In this document: positions 37,367-46,372 of the stretch, piece by piece | Numbering within the stretch: the stretch's first letter is position 1 | Layout of the letters: each line of letters begins with the position of its first letter | DNA from: Aurantimonas coralicida_A | GTDB lineage: Bacteria; Pseudomonadota; Alphaproteobacteria; Rhizobiales; Rhizobiaceae | DNA: 64,000 nucleotides | NCBI RefSeq assembly: GCF_036016755.1 | Contig: NZ_JAYXIH010000014.1 | Location: 1 to 64,000, forward strand | Reading direction: 5' to 3' | The notes under the pieces: model-generated | The model's database searches: none | What the model was told of the DNA's origin: nothing | The model's input: the letters and a program-made list of their open reading frames with translations, nothing else | Made by a program: the position numbers and the translations under genes

Positions 37367-39450
37367 GAGATCGAACCGATAGCCCGGATGTCGACGCCGC
37401 GGGCGATCTCGAGATGGGAGAGGACCGGCAGATTGACGAAAATCCGCTCGATCATCATGCGGACATAGGGCCGCGCGTCGGGGGCGGAGACAAGCACGAA
37501 GATCTCGCCCTGATCCATCTTCTCGCGAATGACCTTTGTGGCTTCCGTGGCAAACTGCTCGACAAGGCGCGGGTCGATATCGAACTCCGTGACTTCGCCC
37601 TTCGCGTCACGCTTCAACGCCTGATGGAAGGCAAGATCCCACTGGTTGCCGAGGCGAAGGACACCGAGCTTGCCATCGTGCAAAAGGTCACCGCAAATCT
37701 GCTGCGCCATGCGCATGCGGACATGCTCGACGATCTGCTCGGAACGGCGCACATGCGGCGCGATCTCGGCGATCGCTTCCAAGATGAGACTGAGGTTGCG
37801 GATCGAAACCCGCTCCGCCAGCAGCAACTTCATGACGGCCTGCAGGCCGGAATACGACATGTGAGTGGGTATGATCTCCTCGATCAACCGCTTGTATTCG
37901 GGCTCCAGACGGTCCAGCAGGGAGCGCATGTCCTTGTAGGACAGAAGCTGGGCGAGGTTGTTGCGGATCGTCTCCGACAGATGCGTCAACATGATCGACA
38001 GCGTGTCGATCGGCTCAAAGCCCTGGCGCCGGACCTCGGCGGAAAAACTCTCCGGGACCCAGGCTGCGCGCATGCCGAATGCCGGCTCCTTGGTCAGATC
38101 GTGGGGCACGTCCGGCACCGAAGCGTCGCCGAGGACCACCATATGTTCGCCGAGGCGCAATTGCTGCGATGCGACCGTCGTTCCGTGAACCTTGATCTCG
38201 TAGGATTTCGCTTCGATGGCAAGATCGTCGGATAGTTTGATTTCCGGCACGACGAAGCCATAACGCCCGGCAAACCGCCGGCGCATCTTCTGGACGCGAT
38301 GGGCGAGTTCGTCCCGCTGCAGCATAAGATGCGCCGACGTCTGCTTGCCGAGCACGAGCTCGATCTCGACGATCTTCAGCGATTCCTTCACCGAGGTGCG
38401 TTCCGCCTCCCGGGCCACTTCCTGCTCTTGGTTGCGGTCGGCGTCCGCCTTGCGGACCACCTCCCTGCGGCGTTTCGGGACGAGATAGGCGACCGAAGCG
38501 AGCAGCCCGGCGAGGATGATGAATGGCAGGAATGGCAGACCCGGCATGAAGCCGAGCAAGGCCATCAACATCGCCGATACAGCGAGCGCCCGGGGATAGA
38601 AGCCGAGCTGGCCGATGACGGCGGTCTGGGCCGCGCCGCGCGTCCCTCCCTTGGACACGAGAAGACCGGCGGCGAGCGAAACGATCAGCGCGGGAATCTG
38701 CGAGACCAGTCCGTCGCCCACCGACAGCTTGGTAAAGACTTCGGCGGCGCTGGCCGCGTCCATATCGTGCCGGCTGATGCCGATGACGATACCGCCGAAA
38801 ATATTGACGGCGGTGATGATGAGACCGGCGATGGCATCACCGCGCACGAATTTCGACGCGCCGTCCATGGAGCCGAAGAAGGCGCTCTCCTCCTCGAGCT
38901 CCTTGCGGCGCCAATGCGCCTGCTTGTCGTCGATCAGGCCCGACGACAGATCCGCATCGATCGCCATCTGCTTGCCGGGGATCGCGTCGAGGGTAAAGCG
39001 CGCACCGACCTCGGCGATACGCGATGCACCCTTGGTGATGACGAGGAAATTGACAGTGATCAGAATGAGGAAGACGACGATACCGATGAAGAAATCGCCG
39101 CCCATCACGAATTGCGAAAATCCGCCGATCACATGGCCGGCCGCGTTCACGCCCTCGTGGCCCTGAGACAGAATGACGCGCGTGGTCGCGATGTTGAGCG
39201 ACAGGCGCAGCATGGTGGCAAGCAGCAGAACGGTCGGGAAAGCGGAGAATTCAAGGGGTTTATGAATCCACAGCGACACCATCAGGATCAGCACCGACAG
39301 GGCGATCGACAGCGCCAGGCCCAGATCGATGAGGAAAGCCGGAATCGGGACGAAGAGGACTGCGAGGACGAAAACGACCGCGATCGCGAAACCGATATCG
39401 CGACCGCCCTTGGTTTCGGCGGATACGGGGTCCAGCGTGTCGACGGCCAT
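37363..39450 (-). CDS. flhA: flagellar export gate protein FlhA
   Basis: A 695-residue protein with eight N-terminal membrane helices (residues about 20-325), then a large cytoplasmic domain that forms the nonameric ring and docks chaperone-substrate complexes. The family-defining cytoplasmic loop is seen as GARFTLDAIPGKQMAIDADL. The length is typical. The sequence just upstream of its ATG is disturbed by a duplicated block with an N, so the distance to fliQ is uncertain. It overlaps fliR by 4 bases. Confidence 0.97.
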   Translation of the reverse strand: MAVDTLDPVSAETKGGRDIGFAIAVVFVLAVLFVPIPAFLIDLGLALSIALSVLILMVSLWIHKPLEFSAFPTVLLLATMLRLSLNIATTRVILSQGHEGVNAAGHVIGGFSQFVMGGDFFIGIVVFLILITVNFLVITKGASRIAEVGARFTLDAIPGKQMAIDADLSSGLIDDKQAHWRRKELEEESAFFGSMDGASKFVRGDAIAGLIITAVNIFGGIVIGISRHDMDAASAAEVFTKLSVGDGLVSQIPALIVSLAAGLLVSKGGTRGAAQTAVIGQLGFYPRALAVSAMLMALLGFMPGLPFLPFIILAGLLASVAYLVPKRRREVVRKADADRNQEQEVAREAERTSVKESLKIVEIELVLGKQTSAHLMLQRDELAHRVQKMRRRFAGRYGFVVPEIKLSDDLAIEAKSYEIKVHGTTVASQQLRLGEHMVVLGDASVPDVPHDLTKEPAFGMRAAWVPESFSAEVRRQGFEPIDTLSIMLTHLSETIRNNLAQLLSYKDMRSLLDRLEPEYKRLIEEIIPTHMSYSGLQAVMKLLLAERVSIRNLSLILEAIAEIAPHVRRSEQIVEHVRMRMAQQICGDLLHDGKLGVLRLGNQWDLAFHQALKRDAKGEVTEFDIDPRLVEQFATEATKVIREKMDQGEIFVLVSAPDARPYVRMMIERIFVNLPVLSHLEIARGVDIRAIGSIS

Positions 39451-39452
39451 GA

Positions 39453-39643
39453 TGCTACTCTCTACGGCAAGCGTTCAGCCGGGAGATGCGTGGCGATCGT
39501 CACGACCACCTTACACCGTTGCCCGGCTTTCCGTTCGTCGCAGACGANTGCTACTCTCTACGGCAAGCGTTCAGCCGGGAGATGCGTGGCGATCGTCACG
39601 ACCACCTTACACCGTTGCCCGGCTTTCCGTTCGTCGCAGACGA
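39453..39643. repeat. two exact 95-base copies around a single N: probable scaffold join
   Basis: Bases 39453-39547 are repeated exactly at 39549-39643, separated by one undetermined base at 39548. Contig ends that overlap by 95 bases but were joined rather than merged would give exactly this picture. If merged, the fliQ-flhA gap would shrink from 248 to about 152 bases. It does not interrupt either gene. Confidence 0.9.
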
Positions 39644-39698
39644 AGATTGCTCAAGGCTGGCGTCCGCCACCGGGGCGCGTGCCCAGCCGGCGAATTGG

Positions 39699-39968
39699 TC
39701 AGTTGAAGCCGTTTTCGATACGGGAATAGGATTCCTGCGTGAATGCGTAGACCTGCGCTCCGGTGAAGGAAGCCGTCAGCGCAATCACGACGAAGATCGC
39801 CAGGATCTTGGGAACGAAGGTGAGCGTCACTTCCTGGATCTGGGTCAGCGCCTGGAACAAGGCGATCACCACGCCGACGCCCATGGCGGCGGCCACCGCC
39901 GGGCCAGAGGCGGTAACGATAGTCCAGACGGCGGATTGGACGATGTCGAGAGCGTCAGCTTGGTTCAT
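39699..39968 (-). CDS. fliQ: flagellar export gate protein FliQ
   Basis: An 89-residue protein with two membrane helices (about residues 14-40 and 52-74) in the normal FliQ pattern, including IALFQALTQIQEVTLTFVPKI. It forms the export channel with FliP and FliR. The ATG at 39968 is five bases after the flgD stop. Longer in-frame codons upstream belong to the overlapping flgD frame. Confidence 0.95.
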   Translation of the reverse strand: MNQADALDIVQSAVWTIVTASGPAVAAAMGVGVVIALFQALTQIQEVTLTFVPKILAIFVVIALTASFTGAQVYAFTQESYSRIENGFN

Positions 39969-39973
39969 TTGGT

Positions 39974-40378
39974 CTACTCCACCGTCAGGCCGGGAGCGAG
40001 AGGCAATGTCCGGCCATCTTCGAGCAGGGCCTCGACGCCGCCCTCGACGACGCGCACAGCGGCAACCGTGCCCGAGATCGTCCCGTCGGCCGATGTCGCG
40101 GTCCGTCCGATCAGCGAGTTCGCCTGTGTTAGCGCCGACACCATCATTAGCGAATCCAGCTTCTTGTTGGTCTTGATCGACTGCTCGACACCGGCGAAAC
40201 TCGCGAACTGCGCGATGTATTCGGTCGAATCCGTGGGATTGAGCGGGTCCTGGTTCGACATCTCGGCAACCAGCAGCTTCAGGAACGCGTCGTAATCCAT
40301 GCCGTTCTTGCTGGACGCGGCGGTAAGGCTCGCGCTGGCGGATGCAGGTGGGGTCGAGGTGACGGCGCCAATACTCAT
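39974..40378 (-). CDS. flgD: hook cap protein FlgD, short form
   Basis: A 134-residue FlgD: MDYDAFLKLLVAEMSNQDPLNPTDSTEYIAQFASFAGVEQSI is the conserved N-terminal region needed for hook capping. The C-terminal FlgD Ig-like domains of enterobacterial proteins are missing, as is normal for rhizobial FlgD. The ATG at 40378 overlaps the flbT stop (ATGA). Confidence 0.93.
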   Translation of the reverse strand: MSIGAVTSTPPASASASLTAASSKNGMDYDAFLKLLVAEMSNQDPLNPTDSTEYIAQFASFAGVEQSIKTNKKLDSLMMVSALTQANSLIGRTATSADGTISGTVAAVRVVEGGVEALLEDGRTLPLAPGLTVE

Positions 40379-40833
40379 CAAAAGCCTCCGGCGGCAAGCC
40401 GCAGTTCGGGTGTCTTGGTACGGGCTGGCCCAGGCGATGCCGTTATAACCCGCAGGATATCGTCCTCGATCGGGATAAGCGTGCGCAGGCGTTTCAACGC
40501 CTCGAACGCCCGTTCCCGTTCGATCAAACCCTCAATTTCGGCGAGACCATCGACAATGTCGCTGTTTTGATAGGTTCCGAGCATGCTCTCCAGGGTCTTG
40601 CCGAACAGTTGGCGCGCGGCGGCGGCGCTGTTCGGATCCATCAGCATCATCTGGACGATGAAATAGAGCTGGCGCAGCGGTGTCGTGGCCTGTTCGGCCT
40701 GCATTACATGGCTCTCGAGCAGAAAGGTGACGTCGTTGAGAAATTCCAGCGTGGTCTTGCGATCAACCTTCAGAACTGCGCCGTTGACAAAGATGCGTTC
40801 GCCAGCCCGCAGCGTGATGCGAAGCGTTGCCAT
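40378..40833 (-). CDS. flbT: FlbT, post-transcriptional regulator of flagellin
   Basis: A 151-residue protein starting MATLRITLRAGERIFVNGAVLKVDRKTTLEFLNDVTFLLESHVM, the FlbT signature. In Caulobacter FlbT binds flagellin mRNA leaders and destabilises them until the hook is built; in other alphaproteobacteria it can act positively. It is adjacent to flaF, its known functional partner, two bases away. Confidence 0.95.
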   Translation of the reverse strand: MATLRITLRAGERIFVNGAVLKVDRKTTLEFLNDVTFLLESHVMQAEQATTPLRQLYFIVQMMLMDPNSAAAARQLFGKTLESMLGTYQNSDIVDGLAEIEGLIERERAFEALKRLRTLIPIEDDILRVITASPGPARTKTPELRLAAGGF

Positions 40834-40835
40834 CC

Positions 40836-41183
40836 TCAGTTCAACCCGTTGCGGATCAGCGTGGTGATCTCAATGATGCCCTTAAAATTCTGGGACTTCC
40901 CGATCCGGATGTCTTCGGCTTCGCGCATGATCCACAAACCGACCGAAATCAGTTCGGCTCGGAGTTCGTCCGGCAGGCCGTTCTCGGCACTCGCGAGATC
41001 CTCGACGAGGATCGCCCACAGGCTTCGGGTGGTGTAGATCGCCTCGATGGCATCGCGCGAACGCGGGCCGTTGGCCTCGGCGGTCTTGAGCAGCGCGATC
41101 GAATGATCGAGTGCCTGGCGCTCACGATCGCGGGCATCGACTTCGACGTCTTGAGCCACTTCCGCGTAAGAGAACTGATACAT
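40836..41183 (-). CDS. flaF: FlaF, flagellin biosynthesis regulator
   Basis: A 115-residue protein (MYQFSYAEVAQDVEVDARDRERQALDHSIALL) of the FlaF family, which promotes flagellin translation or secretion together with FlbT. The ATG at 41183 is the family start; codons upstream to 41216 are not conserved. About 150 bases separate it from flgL. Confidence 0.94.
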   Translation of the reverse strand: MYQFSYAEVAQDVEVDARDRERQALDHSIALLKTAEANGPRSRDAIEAIYTTRSLWAILVEDLASAENGLPDELRAELISVGLWIMREAEDIRIGKSQNFKGIIEITTLIRNGLN

Positions 41184-41335
41184 TCCAACCCCTTGTTGCC
41201 CACCCGGATGACGCATTCGCGCCGAACCGGGTCTTGCGATCTGTCTTTTCTTGCGAGCAGCGAGCCGGAACCCCTATCCCGCCGAATTTTCTTGTTGCAT
41301 CCCGGGTCATCAGATCCGGGCGCCCGCCTCCGTCC

Positions 41336-42421
41336 CTACAGGTAGTTCAAGATGCTGAGGCGCGAGATCCGCGCGGTCAGCGCATAGGAAGACTCCAGCA
41401 AGTTCATTAAATTGGTTACCCGCGTCGAAGCTTCGTATGGGTCAACCTCCTCAATCGAAGTGATCGACATGTTCAGAACGGTGCTGCGGCCTTTCAGCGA
41501 CTGGTCGGCTCGATCCAGGCGAGCTTGGCTGGCGCCGATCTCGCTTTGCATCGTCTTCAACTGTGACAATCCCAGGCTCAGACTTTCGACCGCCCGGCTT
41601 GTGACAAGCTGACGTGCCTCCTCGTTCATTCCGAGAGCGCCAAGGTCGCCCAGCATCACGTAAGCTTTGGTAATGTTACGGAACGCGGCGGCATCGGCCG
41701 CGTAGCTGACATTGATCTGGCTTTCGCCATTGATGACGTTGTAGACGGGCGTGCCATCCGCGTTTGACCAATTGCCCCATCCCAGACCGGCGGTTGGAGC
41801 AAGCGCGAACAGATCCTCGAACTCGGTGTCGATGAAATCGCCCAGATCCGCGGCGCTGATCGTTTCCACCGCCGGATCATTTTGGTTGAACCCAAACTTC
41901 GTCAGGAACGCATCGGCCGTCGCCTGCTTTGCGGTCGAGTTGTCCTCATAGGTACGAGTGTCGCCGCCCCCGACCGCCTGAAAGGCAATGGGCGGCTTCT
42001 CCGTGGCCGCCCCCGAGAACAGGAAGCGCGATCCGGTCGAACTGTTCAACGCTGCCATCAACTGCTGGAGACCGGCGGCCGCTTGTTGAACCGTGGCTGA
42101 AACGCCCGGCGTACTGGTTCCGTTGCCGATCAACGAACTCATGAACGCGTCTGCGGTCGCGGCCATTGACGTCATGGCAGACTGCATGACGTCGAAACGT
42201 TGACTGATCAGGCCATTGGCCTCGCGCAAACGGTTCGTGCTCTGAAATTCGGCGCGCAGCGAGATCGCCTGGCTAGTCCGAACCCCAAGCGCCAGCCCGA
42301 CATCGGCGAAGCGCCCCGTCGTGACCTCCTTCTGTGCGATCTGGAGGTCGGCCTGAATTCTGGAAACAGACGAGCGAGGGGCCGTGGAAAGCGAATAGCT
42401 GGATACGAGAAAATTCGACAT
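41336..42421 (-). CDS. flgL: hook-filament junction protein FlgL
   Basis: A 361-residue flagellin-like protein with conserved helical ends: N-terminal SRIQADLQIAQKEVTTGRFADVG and C-terminal TSIEEVDPYEASTRVTNLMNLLESSYALTARISRLSILNYL. It joins the FlgK ring to the filament. It lies 11 bases downstream of flgK. Confidence 0.93.
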   Translation of the reverse strand: MSNFLVSSYSLSTAPRSSVSRIQADLQIAQKEVTTGRFADVGLALGVRTSQAISLRAEFQSTNRLREANGLISQRFDVMQSAMTSMAATADAFMSSLIGNGTSTPGVSATVQQAAAGLQQLMAALNSSTGSRFLFSGAATEKPPIAFQAVGGGDTRTYEDNSTAKQATADAFLTKFGFNQNDPAVETISAADLGDFIDTEFEDLFALAPTAGLGWGNWSNADGTPVYNVINGESQINVSYAADAAAFRNITKAYVMLGDLGALGMNEEARQLVTSRAVESLSLGLSQLKTMQSEIGASQARLDRADQSLKGRSTVLNMSITSIEEVDPYEASTRVTNLMNLLESSYALTARISRLSILNYL

Positions 42422-42432
42422 CGTGTCTCCGA

Positions 42433-43932
42433 TCAGGCAATCGCAAGGAGGGCATCGATCATCTGACCGACGGTGGAGATCAGCTTGCTCGATGCCTGGT
42501 AGGACCGTTCGAGATCGAGAAGTCGGGTCATTTCCTCATCGAGGTTGACCCCGGTCCGGTTCGACAGGGTCTCCCGGGTCTGGGCGAGAAGCACCTTGCC
42601 GTAATCGACATCCGCAGTCGCTTCGGCACGGCGGCTCTCGAGCCATCCCATGGAGGCGGCGGCGTAGTCGCCTAGCGTTCCGGTACCACCAGCTCCGAGC
42701 GTGATGTCGAAGCTTCGCGTCGTTGAAAACTGGGCGACGAGGTCGTTTATCCGGGAGGTGAACCCGCCCGCGCCCTTCGAGTTGTAGACGAACCGCGCTT
42801 CGTCGGGTTGGCCCGCGTGGGAAATTCCGCCGTCCCTGAGGCGCATCGGGTCACCGCCGACGGTATTGTCCACTCCGGCAGCGACCTTGATCAGTCCGGC
42901 AAGGCCAACGGTCGCCGCGGACGAGCCCGGCACGGTGGTCATGCCCGTGGCGGTGAACAGCCCGGCATAACGATTTGTGTCCGGCACGGCCGGGGGCGGA
43001 GCGGGATTTTGCTCGGTCTCGGCAAAGCTGTCGACGAGTGCGAATGCCAGCGCGTCGAGCTGTCCCTGGAACGTGATGGCGGTCTCGTCGCGCAGCTGCA
43101 ACAGACCGAAGACGCTGCCACCCTTGATCGGCATGGGCGCCAAGGGACCGAAGACGCTGACCCCGTCGATCTTGAACGCGCCACCGCTGACGGTCGCGCT
43201 ATAGGCGGGGGATGGCGTGAAATCGATCGGACGCCCCGTCGTTTCGAACAAGGTGATGCCGGAGTCGGTCGTCAGGACAAGGTCGTTCCCAGCCCGCATC
43301 TGCACGTTGAGACCGACATATCCCGACAATTCGGAAACGATCTGGTCCCTTCGATCCACGAAATCGGTGATGTCGGCATTGGTAGCCGTGCCGACCGTCA
43401 CCCGCTTGTTGACCGTTTCGAGCTCGGCAAGAAGCTTGGTCATGGCGGCCGCAGCTTGGGCAAGCTGCGTATCGGCATCCTTCCGCATGTTCTGGACCGC
43501 CGAACTTGCGCGGTTGAGGCTGCTGGCCATGTCCTTGGCGGCGGAGATCGCCGCCTCGGCGGAGGGTGGACTTTCCGGCGTGACGGCGAGTTGCGACAAG
43601 GCGTTCTGAAGCCCGACGAGCGATGCCGCCGGAGAATCGAACGCGTCGACATCCCCGATCACGTCCCGGATTCGGTCGAGCGCGTTCGCGGTCACCTCGA
43701 CGGCGCCGACCGTCGAATTCGAGGTGACCAACGAACGGAAAAGCGCCTGATCGCGGGATTGGGCGACCGAAAGGATCTGAACACCGCCCTGCCGGCCGGT
43801 GCCTAGAGTGGCGTATTTCCGCGTTGCCGATGGATTGTCGGCATTGGTAATGTTGCGTGAGACGAGCGCCGACTGCGCCGAGAGGCTTCCCAGCGAGGAG
43901 CGCGCGTTCGAGAATGCGGTAAGAAGCGACAT
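42433..43932 (-). CDS. flgK: hook-associated protein FlgK
   Basis: A 499-residue protein. The N-terminus has SALVSRNITNADNPSATRKYATLG, the rod/hook family motif, and the C-terminus ends LSNRTGVNLDEEMTRLLDLERSYQASSKLISTVGQMIDALLAIA. The central domain is variable. It sits between flgE (40 bases away) and flgL (11 bases away) in a conserved hook operon. Confidence 0.94.
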   Translation of the reverse strand: MSLLTAFSNARSSLGSLSAQSALVSRNITNADNPSATRKYATLGTGRQGGVQILSVAQSRDQALFRSLVTSNSTVGAVEVTANALDRIRDVIGDVDAFDSPAASLVGLQNALSQLAVTPESPPSAEAAISAAKDMASSLNRASSAVQNMRKDADTQLAQAAAAMTKLLAELETVNKRVTVGTATNADITDFVDRRDQIVSELSGYVGLNVQMRAGNDLVLTTDSGITLFETTGRPIDFTPSPAYSATVSGGAFKIDGVSVFGPLAPMPIKGGSVFGLLQLRDETAITFQGQLDALAFALVDSFAETEQNPAPPPAVPDTNRYAGLFTATGMTTVPGSSAATVGLAGLIKVAAGVDNTVGGDPMRLRDGGISHAGQPDEARFVYNSKGAGGFTSRINDLVAQFSTTRSFDITLGAGGTGTLGDYAAASMGWLESRRAEATADVDYGKVLLAQTRETLSNRTGVNLDEEMTRLLDLERSYQASSKLISTVGQMIDALLAIA

Positions 43933-43972
43933 GACGTGGAAAAGTCCTTGGGGGACGCCGGCCGGGTGTGGC

Positions 43973-45232
43973 TCAGCGCTTCAGATTGACGAGTACGTCG
44001 AGGATTTCCGAACCCGTCTGGAACACCTTCGAATTGGCGCTGTAACTTCGCTGGGCTTCGATCATATCCGTAAGTTCGGTAGCCAGATCGACGTTCGACT
44101 GCTCGATCGCCCCGGACAAAAGGCCGCCAAAGCCGTTGCCGCCCGGAGTTCCGATTTCGGCAGCTCCCGAATTCGACGTGGCGCTGTAGACATTGCCGGA
44201 AGCTGCCGCGAGTTGATCCGGACTCTGGAACCGCGCGAGGTTCAATTGGTAGAGTGGGATGACGCTGCCGGTGGACAGAACCCCGCTGATCTGTCCTTCG
44301 TCGGTAAACGCGAACTCGCTGATGACGCCGGGTGGGTTGCCGTTTGCATTCAGCTTTGCGCTAAAGTCAGTGGCATACTCGGTAATCTCACCGAAATTGA
44401 CCGCGACGACGGCCCCGTCCGACAGGGTCATGGTACCAGCCGCGGGGGCCGTGACGGGAAGACCGTTTGTCCTATCGAAAACGATATCCTGGGTCATCTT
44501 CGTCAAGGGCGTCCCGGCATAGGGAAAACCGCCACCGGTCGACTGGGCGCGATCGTAGATCGTGACTTCCCACGTGCTGTCGGTCGATGGGTCGCCCGCG
44601 GTCTTGGTGAAATACGCGTCGAGCGTTCTCTCCCGGCCGACATTATCGTAAACGACGAGCGACAGCTTCTTGCTGAAGACGCTGTCGGCGGCATTGTCAG
44701 CAGGTGTGTTGACAGCGCCGACGGCGGTTGCCGAAGCGGGGAACTGCAAAGAAAGGTCGGCCGCCGTCGTTGCCGAGGGCGCCATCAGCTTGCCGACCGG
44801 CAGCACGACCGGTTCGGTCTGGCCACTCGCCAGCGACGTTCCGGTCAGCCGAAAGCCCGCTGAATTCACGAGGTAAGTCTTGTTGGATTCGGCCTCGGTG
44901 CGCTGGACGAAAGAACCGGCGCGGGTATAAAAATCACGACCGGCCGCGTCTTGAACGACGAAGAAACCATCTCCCTGGATCGCCAGATCGCTAGCCGACG
45001 AACTCGCCGAGACGGCGCCCTGCTGGCTGATCAACTGACGAATCTGGGTTTTAACAGCGCCCGAGTTGTATTCGTTGCCGCTGTTCGCAACCAACAGCGA
45101 AGAAAACTCCGTGGAGCCGCGCTTATAGCCGTCGGTGCTGGCGTTGGCGATGTTTTCGGAGACGACCGACAGGCGGTTAGCCTGCGCGTTCATCCCCGAG
45201 ACGCTCGTTCTGAAGACGCCGTTTATGCTCAT
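43973..45232 (-). CDS. flgE: flagellar hook protein FlgE
   Basis: A 419-residue hook subunit with N-terminal MSINGVFRTSVSGMNAQANRLSVVSENIANASTDGYKR and C-terminal SNVDLATELTDMIEAQRSYSANSKVFQTGSEILDVLVNLKR, both hallmarks of the axial family. It is the first gene of the unit flgE-flgK-flgL and is separated from ftcR by a terminator, so its promoter should lie within 45233-45330; FtcR-type regulators activate it in related bacteria. Confidence 0.95.
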   Translation of the reverse strand: MSINGVFRTSVSGMNAQANRLSVVSENIANASTDGYKRGSTEFSSLLVANSGNEYNSGAVKTQIRQLISQQGAVSASSSASDLAIQGDGFFVVQDAAGRDFYTRAGSFVQRTEAESNKTYLVNSAGFRLTGTSLASGQTEPVVLPVGKLMAPSATTAADLSLQFPASATAVGAVNTPADNAADSVFSKKLSLVVYDNVGRERTLDAYFTKTAGDPSTDSTWEVTIYDRAQSTGGGFPYAGTPLTKMTQDIVFDRTNGLPVTAPAAGTMTLSDGAVVAVNFGEITEYATDFSAKLNANGNPPGVISEFAFTDEGQISGVLSTGSVIPLYQLNLARFQSPDQLAAASGNVYSATSNSGAAEIGTPGGNGFGGLLSGAIEQSNVDLATELTDMIEAQRSYSANSKVFQTGSEILDVLVNLKR

Positions 45233-45329
45233 CGTCCGTTACTCCATGTCCATGACTTGGCGGCCATGAATAGGGAGCGAAGCTTGCGTCGACCTGATTG
45301 TGAAACTTCCGTTTAAATAACATTCCAAA

Positions 45330-45363
45330 AAGAAAAAGCTCTGCCAAATATATTGGCAGAGCC
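45330..45363 (-). terminator. rho-independent terminator of ftcR
   Basis: Perfect 10-bp stem GCTCTGCCAA / TTGGCAGAGC (45338-45347 with 45353-45362), loop ATATA, and an A run on the plus strand that reads TTTTTCTTTTT on the minus strand. It separates ftcR from the hook genes. Confidence 0.92.
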
Positions 45364-45397
45364 TTTGTCCGTTAATACTTTTGAAACCAATTCGACC

Positions 45398-46069
45398 TTA
45401 CTCAACCCCAATCCCGTAGCCGAGATAGCGCTTCGACGAGACGGGGTCATAACCAAGGCGCATTTTCAGCTTCTTGCGAAGCTTGGAAATATGGCTCTCG
45501 ATGACGTTCTCCTCGACGTTCTCGTCAAAGATGCCATAGATCGCGCTGAACAATTGCTGCTTGGAGACGCGACGGCCGCGGTTGGAGACCAGATATTCCA
45601 GGATGCGGCGCTCGCGCCGCGGCAGCGCCATGGGCTTGCCGGCAACATCGGCGTCTCGCCCATCCTGGTAGACAGCGATTTCTCCGACCACCGTGCCCGT
45701 ATCCTCGGCGCTTTCGCGGCGACGAATGGCGCCTACCCGGGCCAGAATTTCCCGCACATGAACCGGCTTGGCGACAACGTCGTCGACCCCGGCCGCGAAC
45801 AGATCGAGCGTACCGTCCAGATTGCGGCTTTCGGATAGCGCGATCATCGGCGCATTGGAACGAGAGCGGATCAGACGCGGGCAGAATTTGCGCTCGTCGA
45901 AATCTCCGAGAAGGAAGGCTTCGACGCCGGAAATATCCGATTCAGGCGCCGTCTCCACCCACTCGCGGAATTCATCCGCATGGAAACCGGCCGCCGAAAC
46001 GCCCTCGCGTCCAAACAAGGACTGGTAGCCACTCGTAACAAGTTCACGATTGTCGACTACAACGATCAT
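45398..46069 (-). CDS. ftcR: FtcR/Rem-type flagellar transcriptional regulator
   Basis: A 223-residue OmpR-like protein: MIVVVDNRELVTSGYQSLFGREGVSAAGF begins an atypical receiver domain, followed by a winged-helix DNA-binding domain (about 130-223) with RRERRILEYLVSNRGRRVSKQQLF. The family activates the mid-class flagellar genes in Rhizobiales, including flgE. The receiver lacks an obvious D-x-x-L-P phospho-acceptor context, so it probably works without a kinase. The ATG at 46069 has GGAGG seven bases upstream; upstream in-frame codons to 46105 are not used. Confidence 0.93.
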   Translation of the reverse strand: MIVVVDNRELVTSGYQSLFGREGVSAAGFHADEFREWVETAPESDISGVEAFLLGDFDERKFCPRLIRSRSNAPMIALSESRNLDGTLDLFAAGVDDVVAKPVHVREILARVGAIRRRESAEDTGTVVGEIAVYQDGRDADVAGKPMALPRRERRILEYLVSNRGRRVSKQQLFSAIYGIFDENVEENVIESHISKLRKKLKMRLGYDPVSSKRYLGYGIGVE

Positions 46070-46121
46070 ATTTCCCTCCGGCCTTGACGTTATGTCTATG
46101 AACAAAGACCTAACCTGACCC

Positions 46122-46199
46122 GAGTCTTGCGCCTATCCTGAAATTTAGTAGTCCGTTAACCATCCTGCCCGATTTTCGGCTAAGTATCGAATCCGACTC
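46122..46199 (-). promoter_or_regulatory. ftcR control region: three GANTC sites and a CtrA half-site
   Basis: GAGTC at 46122-46126, GAATC at 46189-46193 and GACTC at 46195-46199 are CcrM-type methylation sites, while TTAACCAT at 46156-46163 matches a CtrA half-site. All lie 50-130 bases upstream of the ftcR ATG, inside a 300-base gap without genes. Cell-cycle control of ftcR is known in Brucella, but direct binding here is an inference. Confidence 0.5.
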
Positions 46200-46372
46200 A
46201 GGAATTTTTTTCGTAAACAAAACCTTAATGGTCGCCATTCGCGAAAAAAGCCTGCGATATCGAATACTTGGCCGACCACCTATCGCCGCCGATCGGAGAA
46301 ATTGCTGATATATCCTCCCCGGCCGACCGATTCCCTCATGCGCGGATCGAGCCGAGGGGCCGATCTTTCGGA

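Noticed and set aside
39453..39643. CRISPR or functional tandem repeat
   Set aside because: Only two copies, exact, with one N between; an assembly join explains it better.
38299..39729. Long plus-strand open frame antisense to flhA, running through the duplicated block
   Set aside because: Antisense shadow, and it translates across the N and the duplicated 95 bases.
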